Notes under the pieces: generated by a model
The model's database searches: none
Seen by the model: the letters and a program-made list of their open reading frames with translations, nothing else
What the model was told of the DNA's origin: nothing
Source of the DNA: Anagrus nilaparvatae
Lineage: Eukaryota; Arthropoda; Insecta; Hymenoptera; Mymaridae
Assembly: GCA_022575985.1 (NCBI GenBank)
Contig: JAKSXM010000007.1
Span: 2,234,501 to 2,298,500, forward strand
Reading direction: 5' to 3'
Length of the DNA stretch: 64,000 nucleotides
Made by a program: the position numbers and the translations under genes
Part shown: positions 1-11,771 of the stretch, in pieces
Position numbering within the stretch: the stretch's first letter is position 1
Layout: every line of letters begins with the position of its first letter

Positions 1-568
1 AATTTTATTAAATAAAAGCAGATTATTTATTACTTTCAGCAAGCAAAAAACATTAAAAAATAGGAACTTTAAAAACATTTATTTATTTAAACTTTTAAAT
101 TTCCCGCTTTTCAATCTTGTGCTTTTTATACTTTGTTTTTATAGTCAGAGAATTTTTACTTATAATCATATATTTGTAGCAAATTATATAAATAATTAGT
201 TGCATGAATTTATAAATGAGTAAAAAATGAATAAGTAAAATTTTAATTATTGAAAATTTTAATTATGAACTGTAATCTTTTTATGTAAAAATATTGCGCC
301 ATCTAGGTAATGCATATTAAATTAATAATTTAAAAAAAGTATATACTATACCTATACTATATTTATCTTGTTACGAATAATATACTTCTAATTCTATGAT
401 TGGTTAATTTTTACATTGTTGTGCTCTCTCTTCGCCCGCTAGCAATTCTAAGTAAAGTTCTGTATTTGAAATTCTAAGTAAATTAATTTATTAACACTTA
501 AATATTTTTTGTTAATGTAAAAATTTTGTGTTAAGTTATTAAAATTAAGTTATTATATTTCACGCATA
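1..568. other. AT-rich 5' flank of the transposase-like gene
   Basis: No gene is seen. The stretch is AT-rich apart from a short CT-rich patch near 421-445. A motif reading aaatttcccgcttt near 102-115 recurs in the same orientation near 3093-3107, beyond the other end of the gene at 569-2689. It could be an edge of the transposon carrying that gene, but no clear terminal inverted repeat was found. Confidence 0.4.
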
Positions 569-2689
569 ATGGTAAAAGTAACAAAAGATCATGCAAGAAC
601 TCACGAAGAAAATAGGTATATAATATGTTTAATTTGTCAAAAAAAGAAAAATGATTGTTTGGAAATAACTACTCATTTAAGAGAATTAATTTTAAAATTT
701 TTTGTATACGACGATAAAGACGAGCGATTGCCAAAAGTTTTGTGCAGATCATGTAAAACAAAGATATATAAAAATAGATCAATTTGTAATTCAAAGTCTT
801 TAAAGTCACCCGATTATTCAAATTTTAGTAAAATTCGTAAAAATACTAGATCAAATACTGATGAAATTTGTCAGTGTACTTTATGCAAATTAGCTAGAAA
901 TAGAAATATGTATAATTTTATAAAAAAATCAGATAATGGAATTAAAAAGAAAAAATCAAGAATTTATCTTTGTCAAGAATGCTTTGCAAAAATAGGTAAA
1001 GGTTTTAATCACAAGTGTACAGGAAAAGTTGAAAATTTAGCAGACTGTGTTAATCAGATGTCATTGAAAAAGAAAGAGCAGGTAGTCAGTAAATTGATTA
1101 AAAATGTATATGAGGAAAAAAAAATTGTTCAAGGAGCCAAAAAATCATTATTATTGTCTCAAGAAAAAGGTGGTAAAAAATTAAATGTTGAAATAGGGCA
1201 AAAAAAAGAAAAAGAAGAAGTACCTATTTCTGCTGCTGATATTTCCAAGACTAGTATTGACTATGGTTTGTCATTAAATCAAGTATGTGGGGTAGCTAAA
1301 AATTTGCGTAGTGCATCAAAAAAAAGAAAGATTTTTGAACCAAATTTAAAATTAAAATTACAAGATATAAATCATAGACTAGATTCACTTTTTTCTAAAA
1401 AAACATGTGAATTTGAAAAAAATGAACCAAATGGAAATGTATCACAGATAACAGGGTGTCTTGTATATTGCAACGATGTTGATTTATTAATTATGAAAGC
1501 TCAAGAGAGTCGTGAAGTTTTTGAGGATATACATTTAAAATTTGGGATTGATAGCGGAGGTGGATTTATGAAATTTTGTTTAAGTATTCAAACTATTGAC
1601 GTTGAAGTTCAAGAAAAAGGTGTCACTGTGCGTCAAAAATACAAAGATGGAGTTGCAGCAAAAAAATTCAAAGATTCAGGAGTTAATAAAATATTTTTAA
1701 TAGGTATAAATTACATATATAATAAATAAATTTCAAGAAGTAAATGAATGTTTTTTGATATAAATATATTTATATTTTGGATAGGTATAAGTGAAGTAAA
1801 CGCAGAAAATCATAACAATGTATCGCTAATATGGGATATTTTACAAATGTATAAATTTAAGGGATCTATGGCAGCTGACTTAAAAATTGCTAATATATTA
1901 CTCGGACTAATGTCTCATGCTAGTTCATTTCCTTGTACATGGTGTACAGAACATAAAGATACTCTTCATAATTGTGGTAATTATAGAACTATTGATAGTT
2001 GTATTGACAATTTTAACGAATGGAAAAAAATGGGTGCCAAATTAAAAAACGCAAGATTATTTAAAAATTGTAAAAATAAACCAATTATTTTAGGCGATGA
2101 AGATAGAGAAATTATTGATATTATCCCACCCCCTCAGCTTCATTTATTATTAGGAGTTGTTAATACATTGTATAAAAAGATGCTAATAAATTTCGAAGAT
2201 ATAAGTTTAGAATGGGCTAAGAAATGTAATGTTAGTCGGGAAAATTATTATGGCTCATTGTCCTTTGCAGGAAATTCCTGTAAAAAGTTGTTAGAAAATG
2301 TAGATCTTCTTCGCCAACTTTGTACATCAAAATGCTGTTTTCCTTGTTTAAAATATGTAAGATGCTATAATGACTTCAACAAAGTCGTTGATTCTTGCTT
2401 TTCTACTATTTTAGAACCTGATTATACTGAATCTATAAACAAATTTAAAGAAAGCTATTTAGATTTAGGAATCAGTGTAACACCTAAGGTTCACGCTGTT
2501 TTTTTTCATGTTAAAGATTTTTGTGAAAAATATCAAAGTGGCTTGGGATTTTATTCAGAGCAGGCTGTTGAATCAGTACATGCAGATTTTAAAAAAATTT
2601 GGAAAAAATATAAAGTAAAATCAAGTCATCCAGAATATTCTGAAAGATTACTTAAGTCAGTAAGAGAATATAATAGTAAACACCTTTAA
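569..2689 (+). CDS. zinc-finger transposase-like protein, two exons, apparently intact (679 aa)
   Basis: Exon 1 is 569-1703 and exon 2 is 1785-2689. An 81-bp AT-rich intron (1704-1784, gtataa..gatag) joins them as ATA G|GT ATA. Exon 1 uses the first ATG after AT-rich leader. The N terminus has Cys pairs suggesting zinc binding: C20/C23, C59/C62, C101/C103/C106 and C135/C138/H148/C150. The middle has a GIDSGGGF motif (D328). Exon 2 has an AADLK motif (D410), a CTWC pair (C429/C432), a PQLHLLLG stretch and a C-terminal SEQAVES motif (E637/E641). D328, D410 and E637/641 are candidate DDE catalytic residues of an RNase H-like transposase. The layout (zinc region, Asp, Asp, CxxC, late Glu) is reminiscent of RAG1/Transib-type enzymes, but I cannot assign a superfamily. 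No premature stop interrupts the spliced frame, so the copy may be young. A domesticated host gene is the alternative. Confidence 0.65.
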
Positions 2690-3564
2690 TAATATTTTTT
2701 TATCAAATATAAAAGATGATTTATTTTATTTTTTTAAATAATTGATTAATTTTTATTAGAAACAATTAAGTTTATTAAATTTCATTAACAAAATACAATA
2801 AAAAGTACCTGATGTATCTTTTTCTTATTAAATTTATGCAGATTTATAAAATTCTGCATATCCTATTTTTAATCAATCAAATCCTAATTTATGTGTTATT
2901 AAAATTAATTGTATTTTATTTGTAATTTGTTAAAGTTTTATTTATGTGTTATAAATATGATATATATATACCTATATATATATATATAAGTATATGTAAA
3001 AGTAATAAAGTAAATATTTCCTTTAATATAAGTAACAAAAAAAGTTATTTACTTACTATCCAAAATTCCTTTTAGTCTCATGCTTAACTAAAATTTTCCC
3101 GCTTTAATTTACGTAGTTTTTTTTATAATTGCTTTTATTTAAATAAAAATTTTAATAAATATTCGAATAAATAAAGTCTTTAAGATGTAAATAATACAGA
3201 TAATCGTTGTAAATTAGAAAAATTAAAAATTGTCTTTTTCGCTACTTCGTTAGCCACCCACAGCTTACCGTCAAATCATCCATGCAGACGTGCATTTTAG
3301 TATCCCAAAATGAAAAATGTATCCTTAGAGATAAATTTTACAAGAGAAAGAATAGTTTAGCAGTTTATTTGTTACGATTATAAAAAAAAATTTTTTTTTC
3401 GAAATTCAATTGAAAAAAGCCCAAAAAATACGGTTTTTTACCTGAAAAAAAAAAACGGCTAAAGGGATTATTTTCGTTTTTACGGCATTTAACTTAAAAA
3501 AATATTTCAAATTGAACCCGTTTTTAACATTTTGAGTAACTCGCACTTTCAGTTAAAGTTGGTT
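2690..3564. other. non-coding stretch between transposase-like gene and satellite block
   Basis: AT-rich DNA with a TA microsatellite-like run near 2960-2995 (tatatata), the second copy of the aaattttcccgcttt motif near 3093-3107, and homopurine/homopyrimidine runs. The part around 3240-3300 is less AT-rich, with no convincing reading frame. No gene was found. Confidence 0.5.
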
Positions 3565-5350
3565 CAAGCCCACCGTGATCGTTTATAGTAATTTTTTGGA
3601 CCTGAAACTTAATTTTTTCAACATTTTTTTCTCAAAATTAAAAAAACAAAAAAATTAAAAAATCTGTAATATTTTTTTTTATTTAGTGTAATACTTCCTT
3701 TAATTCCATGAAAGTACTAATATTTGAAAATGTTGCAATCGGTGGTATTTAACCACCATTATGGAATTAAGATCTAATTTTTTTTTCAAAACTTTTTTCA
3801 TCAAAAAATCTCAAACTACTTTTTTTTTTTTTTTAATTTGGATGTAATACCTCATTTATTTCCATGAAAGTACTTATATTTGAAAGTACGATTTTTACTC
3901 GATATCTCGAATCTGATAACTAATTTTTTAAAAATTTTTTTCCCAAAATTTTTTTCACCAAAAAATACAAAAAAAACTTAATTTTTTTTTATTTTTGGAT
4001 GTAGTACCTAATTGATTTCTATGAGAGTGCTAGTTTTAGAAATATCGTTTATAGTAATTTTTTGGACCTGAAACTTAATTTTTTCAAAATTTTTTTCTCA
4101 AAATTAAAAAAACAAAAAAATTAAAAAATCTGTAATATTTTTTTTTTTTTTAGTGTAATACTTCCTTTAATTCCATGAAAGTACTAATATTTGAAAATGT
4201 TGCAATCGGTGGTATTTAACCACCATTATGGAATTAAGATCTAATTTTTTTTTCAAAACTTTTTTCATCAAAAAATCTCAAACTACTTTTTTTTTTTTTT
4301 TAATTTGGATGTAATACCTCATTTATTTCCATGAAAGTACTTATATTTGAAAGTACGATTTTTACTCGATATCTCAAATCTGATAATTAATTTTTTGAAA
4401 ATTTTTTTCCCAAAATTTTTTTCACAAAAAAATACAAAGAATACCAAAATTTTTTTTTGTTCGGACGTAGTACCTAATTAATTTCTATGAGAGTACTAGT
4501 TTTAGAAAGCTTATTCATAGTAATTTTTTGGATCTGATACCGAATTTTTTCAAAATTTTTTTCTCAATATTAATAAAACAAAAAAATTAAAAAATCTGTA
4601 ATATTGTTTTTTTTTTAAGTGTAATACCTAGTTTATTGAAATTTTTTTCTAAAAATTTGTTAAATAAAAAACATTAAATCACAGCAACATTTTTTTTCTT
4701 TTAAAATACGGTATTTAACTTTTTTTTATGAAATACTGATATCTCAAATTATAATTTTTATTAGATAAAATAGACCATTATAAATATTTTGCTATTGTTA
4801 ATGAGGAACCATAGTGCCAATCACTTGGCAGCGTTTTTTTAATTTTTATATAAAAAAAATTTCAAACTACTTTTTTTTTTTTTTAATTCGGATGTAATAC
4901 CTCATTTATTTCCATGAAAGTACTTATATTTGAAAATATGATTTTTACTCGATATCTCGAATCTAATAGTTAATTTTTTTTTAATTTTTTTTCCAAAATT
5001 TTTTTCACAAAAAAATACAAAAAACAACAAATTTTTTTTTCTTTTTGGATGTAGTACCTAATTTATTTCTATGAGACTACTAGTTTTAGAAAGTTCGTTT
5101 ATAGTAATTTCTTGGATCTGATACCGAATTTTTTCAACATTTTTTCCTCAAAATTTTCTTTTTTTATTGAGCAAAATATGTGCTAATTTTTTTTTTTTAT
5201 CAAGTACTACTTTACCAGATGTCTCTCTCTAGTAGCATTAAAATCGAATCTTTATCATATTTAAAAAAAATTTTTTATGTAAAAATTTTCTTTTTTTATT
5301 GCGCAAAATATGGACTAATTTTTTTTCGATCCAATTAAAGTAGATCTCTA
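3565..5350 (+). repeat. diverged satellite block (same family as the 28.6-40.5 kb array)
   Basis: Recurring T-rich monomers carry the diagnostic words gtaatacctcatttatttcc, cgtttatagtaattttttgg and gcaatcggtggtattt. The cgtttatag word occurs at 3580 and 4046, 466 bp apart, so the same unit length applies as in the large array. Monomers here differ more from each other than in the large array. About 3935-4837 closely matches 40455-41367. It includes the word gaggaaccatagtgcc followed by a short hairpin, GCCAA-TCAC-TTGGC (about 4814-4828). The block decays after 5150 into two copies of an attttctttttttattg segment about 130 bp apart. Confidence 0.85.
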
Positions 5351-6492
5351 ATTTTAAAAATAGAGATTAGATTAAATTAATTAATATTATTTAACTATAT
5401 TTTATCAATAATATTTTGAATAATTATTATTCAATGAATTACATTAGATTTTATTTTGAAAAAAAAAAGATTTAGTTGAATTCAATAAATAAATTTTCTT
5501 TTAACTTTTAAATTTTGTTCTAAACCCCATGGCCATACGAGGGTCGATATCCCAGCTATATCACAAAATATCCAACAAAGACGATTATCATAAAACATGA
5601 TTATGTGTTGGTGTAGAAAGGGCCTAATAAATTAAAATATTAGCTTATAATTATTCCTTTTTCTATAACTCTAACGAAATACAAAAAAGATAAAATTGTG
5701 CATGGTATTTGTATCATACGTCATTACAAATTAATAATATACAAAATTTGATACGCTTTAAATAAACCTATTCTTAATCCTTCTATTTTTCTTTTTTAAG
5801 TACCCATTTTTCAGACTTATTGAGGGAGGGACATTTAAAAGTAGTTAACAAAGAAATGGAAATTTTGTTATCAGATCAGAAAGTATTTACTTTAATTCTT
5901 AACATTTTTATTTTTTAAAAGAAACTGTTATTCAAATTTTTTAATCACCAATCAGGTATCATGTAAAAATATAAAAATTTAAAGATGAGTTTAAAATGAT
6001 TTTTAAATGAAATGTATATTTTGTGGATATCCTATTTTGTTAAAGAATTTTTAAATATTTGTTAGGCATTTTCTGTTTTTTTGATTTTTTTGTTAAACAA
6101 AATTTCAAGAATGTATACAAAAATTTTTGACAACGAAATAATATTCGAAATCATTTATTTTTTTGGGCCGTTGATCAAGAATATTAGGTTTTTTGTTCTT
6201 GAAAAATTGGGGCTACCCCCTTAAATATAAAAAAATATTTTTGGAATATTTTTAATATAATCGCTATTTGAATGTTCAGATTTGGTCTATATAGGTTTTT
6301 TGGGTCACTGATCAAGAAATTAGGGCTCCTGTGTTCATGTATCTGAACTTAGACTGGACTAGTTTTCTTACGAGTTTATTTCTTTAAAAAAATTTGTTTT
6401 TTTATTTTTCAAAGTAAAAAAGAAGAAATGACAAAATGTGAGAAAATTTGGGCGCAAATGATAAGTCTAATACTTTTAATTTTACGTTTAAG
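5351..6492. other. non-coding AT-rich stretch
   Basis: No gene seen. A word ggtgtagaaaggg near 5610 resembles the terminal inverted repeat of the small element at 42.98-43.12 kb and may be a fragment of the same family. A piece near 6285-6320 (ttggtctatataggttttttggg) resembles one near 18490-18520, indicating shared dispersed repeat DNA. Confidence 0.4.
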
Positions 6493-6949
6493 AGAGCATT
6501 CAGGCGAGAAAAAAAACCAAGGTGGTGGTTTACTGGTTAAAACTGCTAGGTGCACCACCTTCAAAATTGACTGCCCTTTTTTATAATTTAACACGAGGGA
6601 GTAAATATCGAAGGTGGAGGGTGCAAATTTTTTCTCATGATCTCGGTGGAAAAATTTTCAACCCCCACTTTTGACATTTACTCCCTCTCATCCCATCTCA
6701 TAATTATGTTAAATAATTCAAATTAGGAGTAAATGTCAAAGGAAGGGGTGAACATTTTTTCTCTTGCGAATGCGAAAAATTCGTTTGAACACCTAATTAA
6801 AAAAGATTTTAAAAAAAAATTTAAAAAATTTTTAAACACCACCTTCAAAATTTACTCCCACTTTTTAATATTTAACACGTAAGAATTGGGCGAGAGGGAG
6901 TAAACATCGACGGTGAGGGTAAAAAATTTTTTCTCACCTGAATGCTCCT
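6493..6949. mobile_element. MITE-like or foldback element, about 457 bp
   Basis: The left end reads agagcattcaggcgagaaaa and the right end is its inverted counterpart (ttctcacctgaatgctcct). Inside, the words gagggagtaaa and tttactccctc appear in both orientations several times, so the element folds back on itself at several levels. It has no coding capacity. A clear target-site duplication was not found. The short frame on the minus strand at 6409-6594 is incidental. Confidence 0.55.
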
Positions 6950-7548
6950 AACATTCGGCGCCGATAGCTTCGCCCCACTCCTTGTTTCATTCTTTTTGTC
7001 ATTAAAAAAAATGCACTACAATCTTATGAGTTTTAACTCGGTTTTAACCATCGGTTTTTACCTGTGCTTTTTTAGTCTCTGATTTGACAGCCAAAACATA
7101 AAATCATATGTGGTTCATCTTTTATTTTTTAGATTTTGTTACACATTAATTTTTAAATTCTTTTTAAAACGCAGTGTGCAATCAATAGAATTATCATTAA
7201 TCAAAACCATAGTGTAAGGTGACATCAAAATACAAATACAAAAAGATATAATATATTTTCAAAATAAATTGATTAAAACTAAATCAAAATAAGCTGTTAC
7301 GATATTTTGAGGTTTTTATTTTCAATAATAAATTTATTTAATGCGCATCGTTATAATTTTAAAGAAATTTTTTTTGTATTTAGATCACCAACAGAAGCCA
7401 ACTGGTGAAATATTGTGAAATAATATATTATTACACGCTATAAATAATTTATATTGTTATTATTTATTTGCAAAAATTAATTCTGAATAATAAAAGTTAC
7501 ATCCAGCTCCACTTCCAGTAAAAAAAAAAGTATGTATGTACACGGTTG
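6950..7548. other. non-coding AT-rich stretch
   Basis: No gene, RNA or repeat structure recognised. Low-complexity AT runs throughout. Confidence 0.4.
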
Positions 7549-7634
7549 TTCAGAGCGGGACGTAAATTTGGACTTAAAAATATACGCCTCCTATATATAC
7601 TCCAATGTTACAAATTTACGTCCCACTCTGCACA
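7549..7634. repeat. short hairpin or mini-MITE
   Basis: The arms cagagcgggacgtaaatttg (7551-7570) and its near-exact inverse (7611-7630) pair over 20 bp with one mismatch around a loop of 40 bp. Its GC-rich arms stand out from the AT-rich surroundings. Confidence 0.6.
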
Positions 7635-8190
7635 CTGTAAAAAGTAACTTTCTTTGATAACTGAAAAAAATAGATTATTTGCGAAAAATTAGTAAATATT
7701 TAAAAAAAATTGGAATATATTCGATAAAAATTGAAAACTTACGAATTTTAGTATTAGTTAATTTATAAGATACAATGTTCTAAGCCAAACTTTAATATGT
7801 TAAAATAAGGTTAATCAAACGCAGCTGAAGAGCCTCAAAGAAGTCTCGAAGCTTCATATAAAAAAAAAAAAAAAAAAAAAAAACGAAAAATTCATATATT
7901 TACAATTTTTTTTTTCGTATATATTCAAAAACTTATAACCGGTTTGTGTACACACAACCAAAATGCATGGAACATGTTTACTTACATCTGTAATCTTAAC
8001 AGCATAGACACACAAAAAACAATACAATTTCCTGTTTTTATAATTTGTAATTATCACCTTTACTAAATGTTAAGATTCTAAACCCAAACTTAATGATTTC
8101 CTAAACGCGTATTATTCTAGGTTCCTAAATCAAAAAAAAGTCCCTAAACCCAAATTATTTTAAGTCCCAAAATTGAAATTATTCCAAGTC
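7635..8190. other. dispersed repeat copy, poly-A tract and AT-rich DNA
   Basis: About 7630-7770 is an inverted, diverged copy of about 13800-13925; both share words such as atagattatttg and attcgataaaaattg. A poly-A run occupies about 7859-7882. The short reading frame over 7854-8057 crosses this run and is not a gene. Confidence 0.5.
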
Positions 8191-8192
8191 CC

Positions 8193-8375
8193 ATTTGACC
8201 CCCCCCCCTTAAATGGGACAAATTTGCCCCCCCCCCCTTAAATGGGACATATTTGACCCCCCCCCCTTAAACGGGACAAATTTGACCCCCCCCCCCCCTT
8301 AAATGGGACAAATTTAAACACTCCCCTTAAATGGGACAAATTTGACCCCCCCCCCCCTTAATTTTCAAATTCCAA
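8193..8375. repeat. poly-C minisatellite, about 30-35 bp unit
   Basis: Roughly six copies of a unit with a C run (9-14 C) followed by ttaaatgggacaaatttga. One copy has the C run replaced by aaacactcccc. The C runs contrast sharply with the surrounding AT-rich DNA. Slippage or sequencing errors in run length are likely. Confidence 0.85.
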
Positions 8376-8424
8376 AGTACCCCCTCCCTATAAACATGTT
8401 CCATGTTAAAAAATCGTAAATTTA

Positions 8425-10110
8425 CAAACAAATTTACTCCTCTGGCCTTTTTATCTTAACTATTAGTTAGTTCTAACATCTAAAATATACAAATAATCGA
8501 AAAAAGGTTTAAGCGATGGATATAATAAGGATTTTAGCTTTTTTGAGACCAAAATGCTGTTTTTAATAGCTCAGCTGCCCAAATTTTTAAAATCAATATT
8601 TTTAGGCCATCTGATGTTTTTATCTTAGCTATTAGTTAGATACAACATCTACAACATACAAATAATCGAAAAAAAGGTTTAAGCGATGAATATAATAAGG
8701 ATTGTAGCTTTCTTGAGACCAAAATGCTGTTTTTAATAGCTCAGCTGACCAAATTTTTAAAATCAATATTTTTAGGCACTCTGATGTTTTTATCTTATCT
8801 ATTAGTTAGTTCCAACATCATTAAAATAAAAGAAATCATAGCAAAGGTGTAACCGATGGATTTAACAGGTATTTTGGATTTTTTAAGATCAAAATGCTGT
8901 TTTTCAAAGCTCAGCTGCCCAAACTTTTAAAATCGATTTTTTGGTTTATCTAAAGGTTTTGCCTTGATTATTTTTTGGTTATGGATGAGTTTATTATGTT
9001 GAAAAAACATGCCGACTACTCTCCGTTCATTCCAATGGGCCTTCTGGGCCTAGAAACGCAGGGTTCAATGTTATGAAATAGGGTTTTTTGGTAATTTTTA
9101 ATGAAACGCTCTTAAACCTCATAAGTTAACCAAAACTCATCTAGTTGGCCTCATTTTTTTTGGTGTAAGCATCATCTTTCAAACGCCATAAACCGCAATT
9201 TTTTATCATTAATTATCTAATCACTATAGCCAATAAACCGAATGGTCATTTTTGGTTAAAAATGACCAAGTTTTAAATTGCTGCCAAATTTGTAATTTTT
9301 TATGAAAATGGGTTTTATAAGTTTCAAAATATTTCTGCAAGCTTCAAATTTCCAAAAATTCTTTATTCTACCTTTTTTAATTATTTGTTAATCAGATATG
9401 ATAATTTGAAGTCGGAGTCCCAATTTTATGATTTTTTAAAAGAGTTCATATTTAATGTTAACTTTGAAGAGCTATTTCTTATAAACGACTCGAGAAAATG
9501 AGACGAGTAAAGAATTTTTGGAAATTTGATGCTTGTAGAAATTTTTTGAGACATATAAAACCTTTTTTTTGACAGAAATTACGAATTTGGCAGCAATTTG
9601 AAAATTGGTCATTTTTAGCCAAAAATGGCCATTTGGTTAATTGGCTAAATTGATGAGAAAATTAGTGATAAAAAATTTCGGTTTACGGCGTTTGAAAAGT
9701 GACACTTACATAAAAAAAATGAGACCAACCAGAAGAGTTTTGGTTAACTTGTGAGGTTTTAGCGTTTCATTGAAAATTACCAAAAAACCCTATTTTATAA
9801 TATTGAACCCTGCGTTTCTAGGCCCAAAATGCCCATTGGAATGAACGGACGGTAGTTGGCATATTTTTTCAACTTAATAAACTCATCCATAGCAAACAAA
9901 TAATCAAGGCAAAACCTTTAGAGTAACTAAAAAATTGATTTTAAAGGTTTGAGTAGCTGAGCTTTGAAAACAGCATTTTTGATCTTAAAAAATCCAAAAT
10001 GCCTGTTATATCCATCGGTTAGACCTTTGCTACGATTTTTTTTATATTAATGGTGTTGGACCTAACTAATAGTTAAGATAAAACCGCCAGAGGAGCTGTA
10101 AATAAATATT
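8425..10110. repeat. large imperfect palindrome (foldback-like element), about 1.7 kb
   Basis: The left arm (about 8425-9375) and right arm (about 9505-10110) are inverted copies. Examples: ctcctctggcc at left against gccagaggagc at right, and ccattggaatgaacgg at right against its inverse near 9029-9044. The central loop is roughly 130 bp. The left arm contains three tandem copies of a segment of about 169 bp (tattagttag at 8461, 8630 and 8800), while the right arm has one clear inverted copy and a diverged second near 10120-10150. No coding capacity is seen. Confidence 0.8.
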
Positions 10111-10342
10111 TTCAAAATTTCGGGCAGCTGGGGTCTGGAAAACAGCGTTTTTTGCGTAAAAATGCAAAAATCTTTTTGGCATCCATCACCGAATCCTTGA
10201 ACACTTATACTTTTGTGTTCCTGGGGATTTAAGGGTTCCAAAAATCCGGGTCATAGCGATGTCGCTTCAAAAAATTTTTTTTCGTTTTCAGGAACGAATT
10301 AAGTGGTAAAAATATAGAATTGCTGAATATATTATACTCATA

Positions 10343-11771
10343 TACCGTATTGGAGCCAGTTTTCGAACGTATTGGCTTTCGATCAAATACACACAAATTA
10401 GCTTTTATATAAAAAAGTATGCATCATTTATCTAAAACCGAGTTTTATTATGAAACTATAAACCCTAAGGAACTTATTTCTACCTTACCGATGTTAAAAA
10501 ACAATTTAAATTAATAAAAAAAATAAGAAAAATGTTCACTTGTACAACCTTAGGAGATTTTTCTCATCGTTTTCACCAAATCTCGTGTGTTATTAAAATC
10601 GAGTTTTAAGGATACCTACTCTATGCCGAATATTAAAATTGCTTTTAATTACGTTGTGATGCTTTAATAAATAAAGGGAAAGGGTTATATTCACTTATTT
10701 ATTGCAAATTTATTTTAAATTGGTATATCGATAATTAAATGCTAACATTTTTTACACAATTAGGTTTTCGATATTTTTAATAATATTACACATTTTTTTT
10801 ATTTAAACGATATTTTTTTAATTAGAATACATTACATTTGTCACTATTACATTTTTTATGCTATATTTCACAATAATTAACAAAATATTTACTAAATTTT
10901 CACATAAAAACACAATTTTAAGTATTTATATACTTATGTATCACTTTGATTACAACACCATAAACTTGCAATAAACGCATCGATTTTTATAAAAAATACG
11001 TAGAAACGCTTTGAAATTGGAAAAAAATCTTTATTTTAATTTTAAAAATGTATAAAAATTATATTCTAACATTTATTTCATAAAATTAATGCTTTTTTTA
11101 CTTTTAAATACATAAATAAATAAAGAGGTAAATAAACGCGTGTTGTTTATAAAAATGTCGCGCGCGAACGTTATTGAAACGGTGGGTTGCTTAAATACGG
11201 GGTCTATTTTACTTCCTTGAGTTTTAAAAACATTATAATTATCAACTATTATCTTTCGTTATTAATTATTAAAAAGCAAATTTTAATAAATAAATGTTTA
11301 AAATACATGATTATACAAGTGTGTATAAGTTCATCTGTTGTTTACTATACTTTATTCTTATTATAGTAGGTATGTAAGAAAAAAGAAGTGAAGAGGGAGT
11401 TAAGAAATAGGTACAGTTATCGAATAGTTATACCTATAAGAATTCTATTAAAATGCGCGTGATTTAAACTTAGTTTTAGCGATTTTCAAATTATCGAAAA
11501 TTAATTCGATCAAAATGATACTATTATCAAAAATAGAATTTGCATTATCTAAATTACCTTACCTTGCATACTTGTGATAAATGTAAATTATTAATTATCC
11601 ATCAATAAATTTGATATTTTTTTAATTAGGATAATAAAATATAGGATTTCCCTGATCAAATTCAACAATATTTAACTCCAATTATCAATTTCAATTATAT
11701 TTTTGAAGAAAAAAAGATACAGATATGTGTAAGAAAGTGACTTCTGATCGAAAACCGGCTCCTATACGGTA
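10343..11771. mobile_element. possible non-autonomous DNA element with ~24-bp inverted ends
   Basis: The left end reads taccgtattggagccagttt. The right end (about 11748-11771), read on the other strand, gives taccgtataggagccggttt, so the two differ at two positions in 20 and then continue with ttcga. The 1.4 kb between is AT-rich and non-coding. No clear target duplication is visible, so the element call is tentative. Confidence 0.35.

Noticed and set aside
1748..2689. A separate gene starting at the ATG at 1748
   Set aside because: The frame before 1785 is intronic; splicing 1703 to 1785 joins it smoothly to the upstream frame as one protein.
7854..8057. 67-residue minus-strand frame with a poly-Phe tail
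   Set aside because: The tail is a poly-A tract on the other strand; no coding character.
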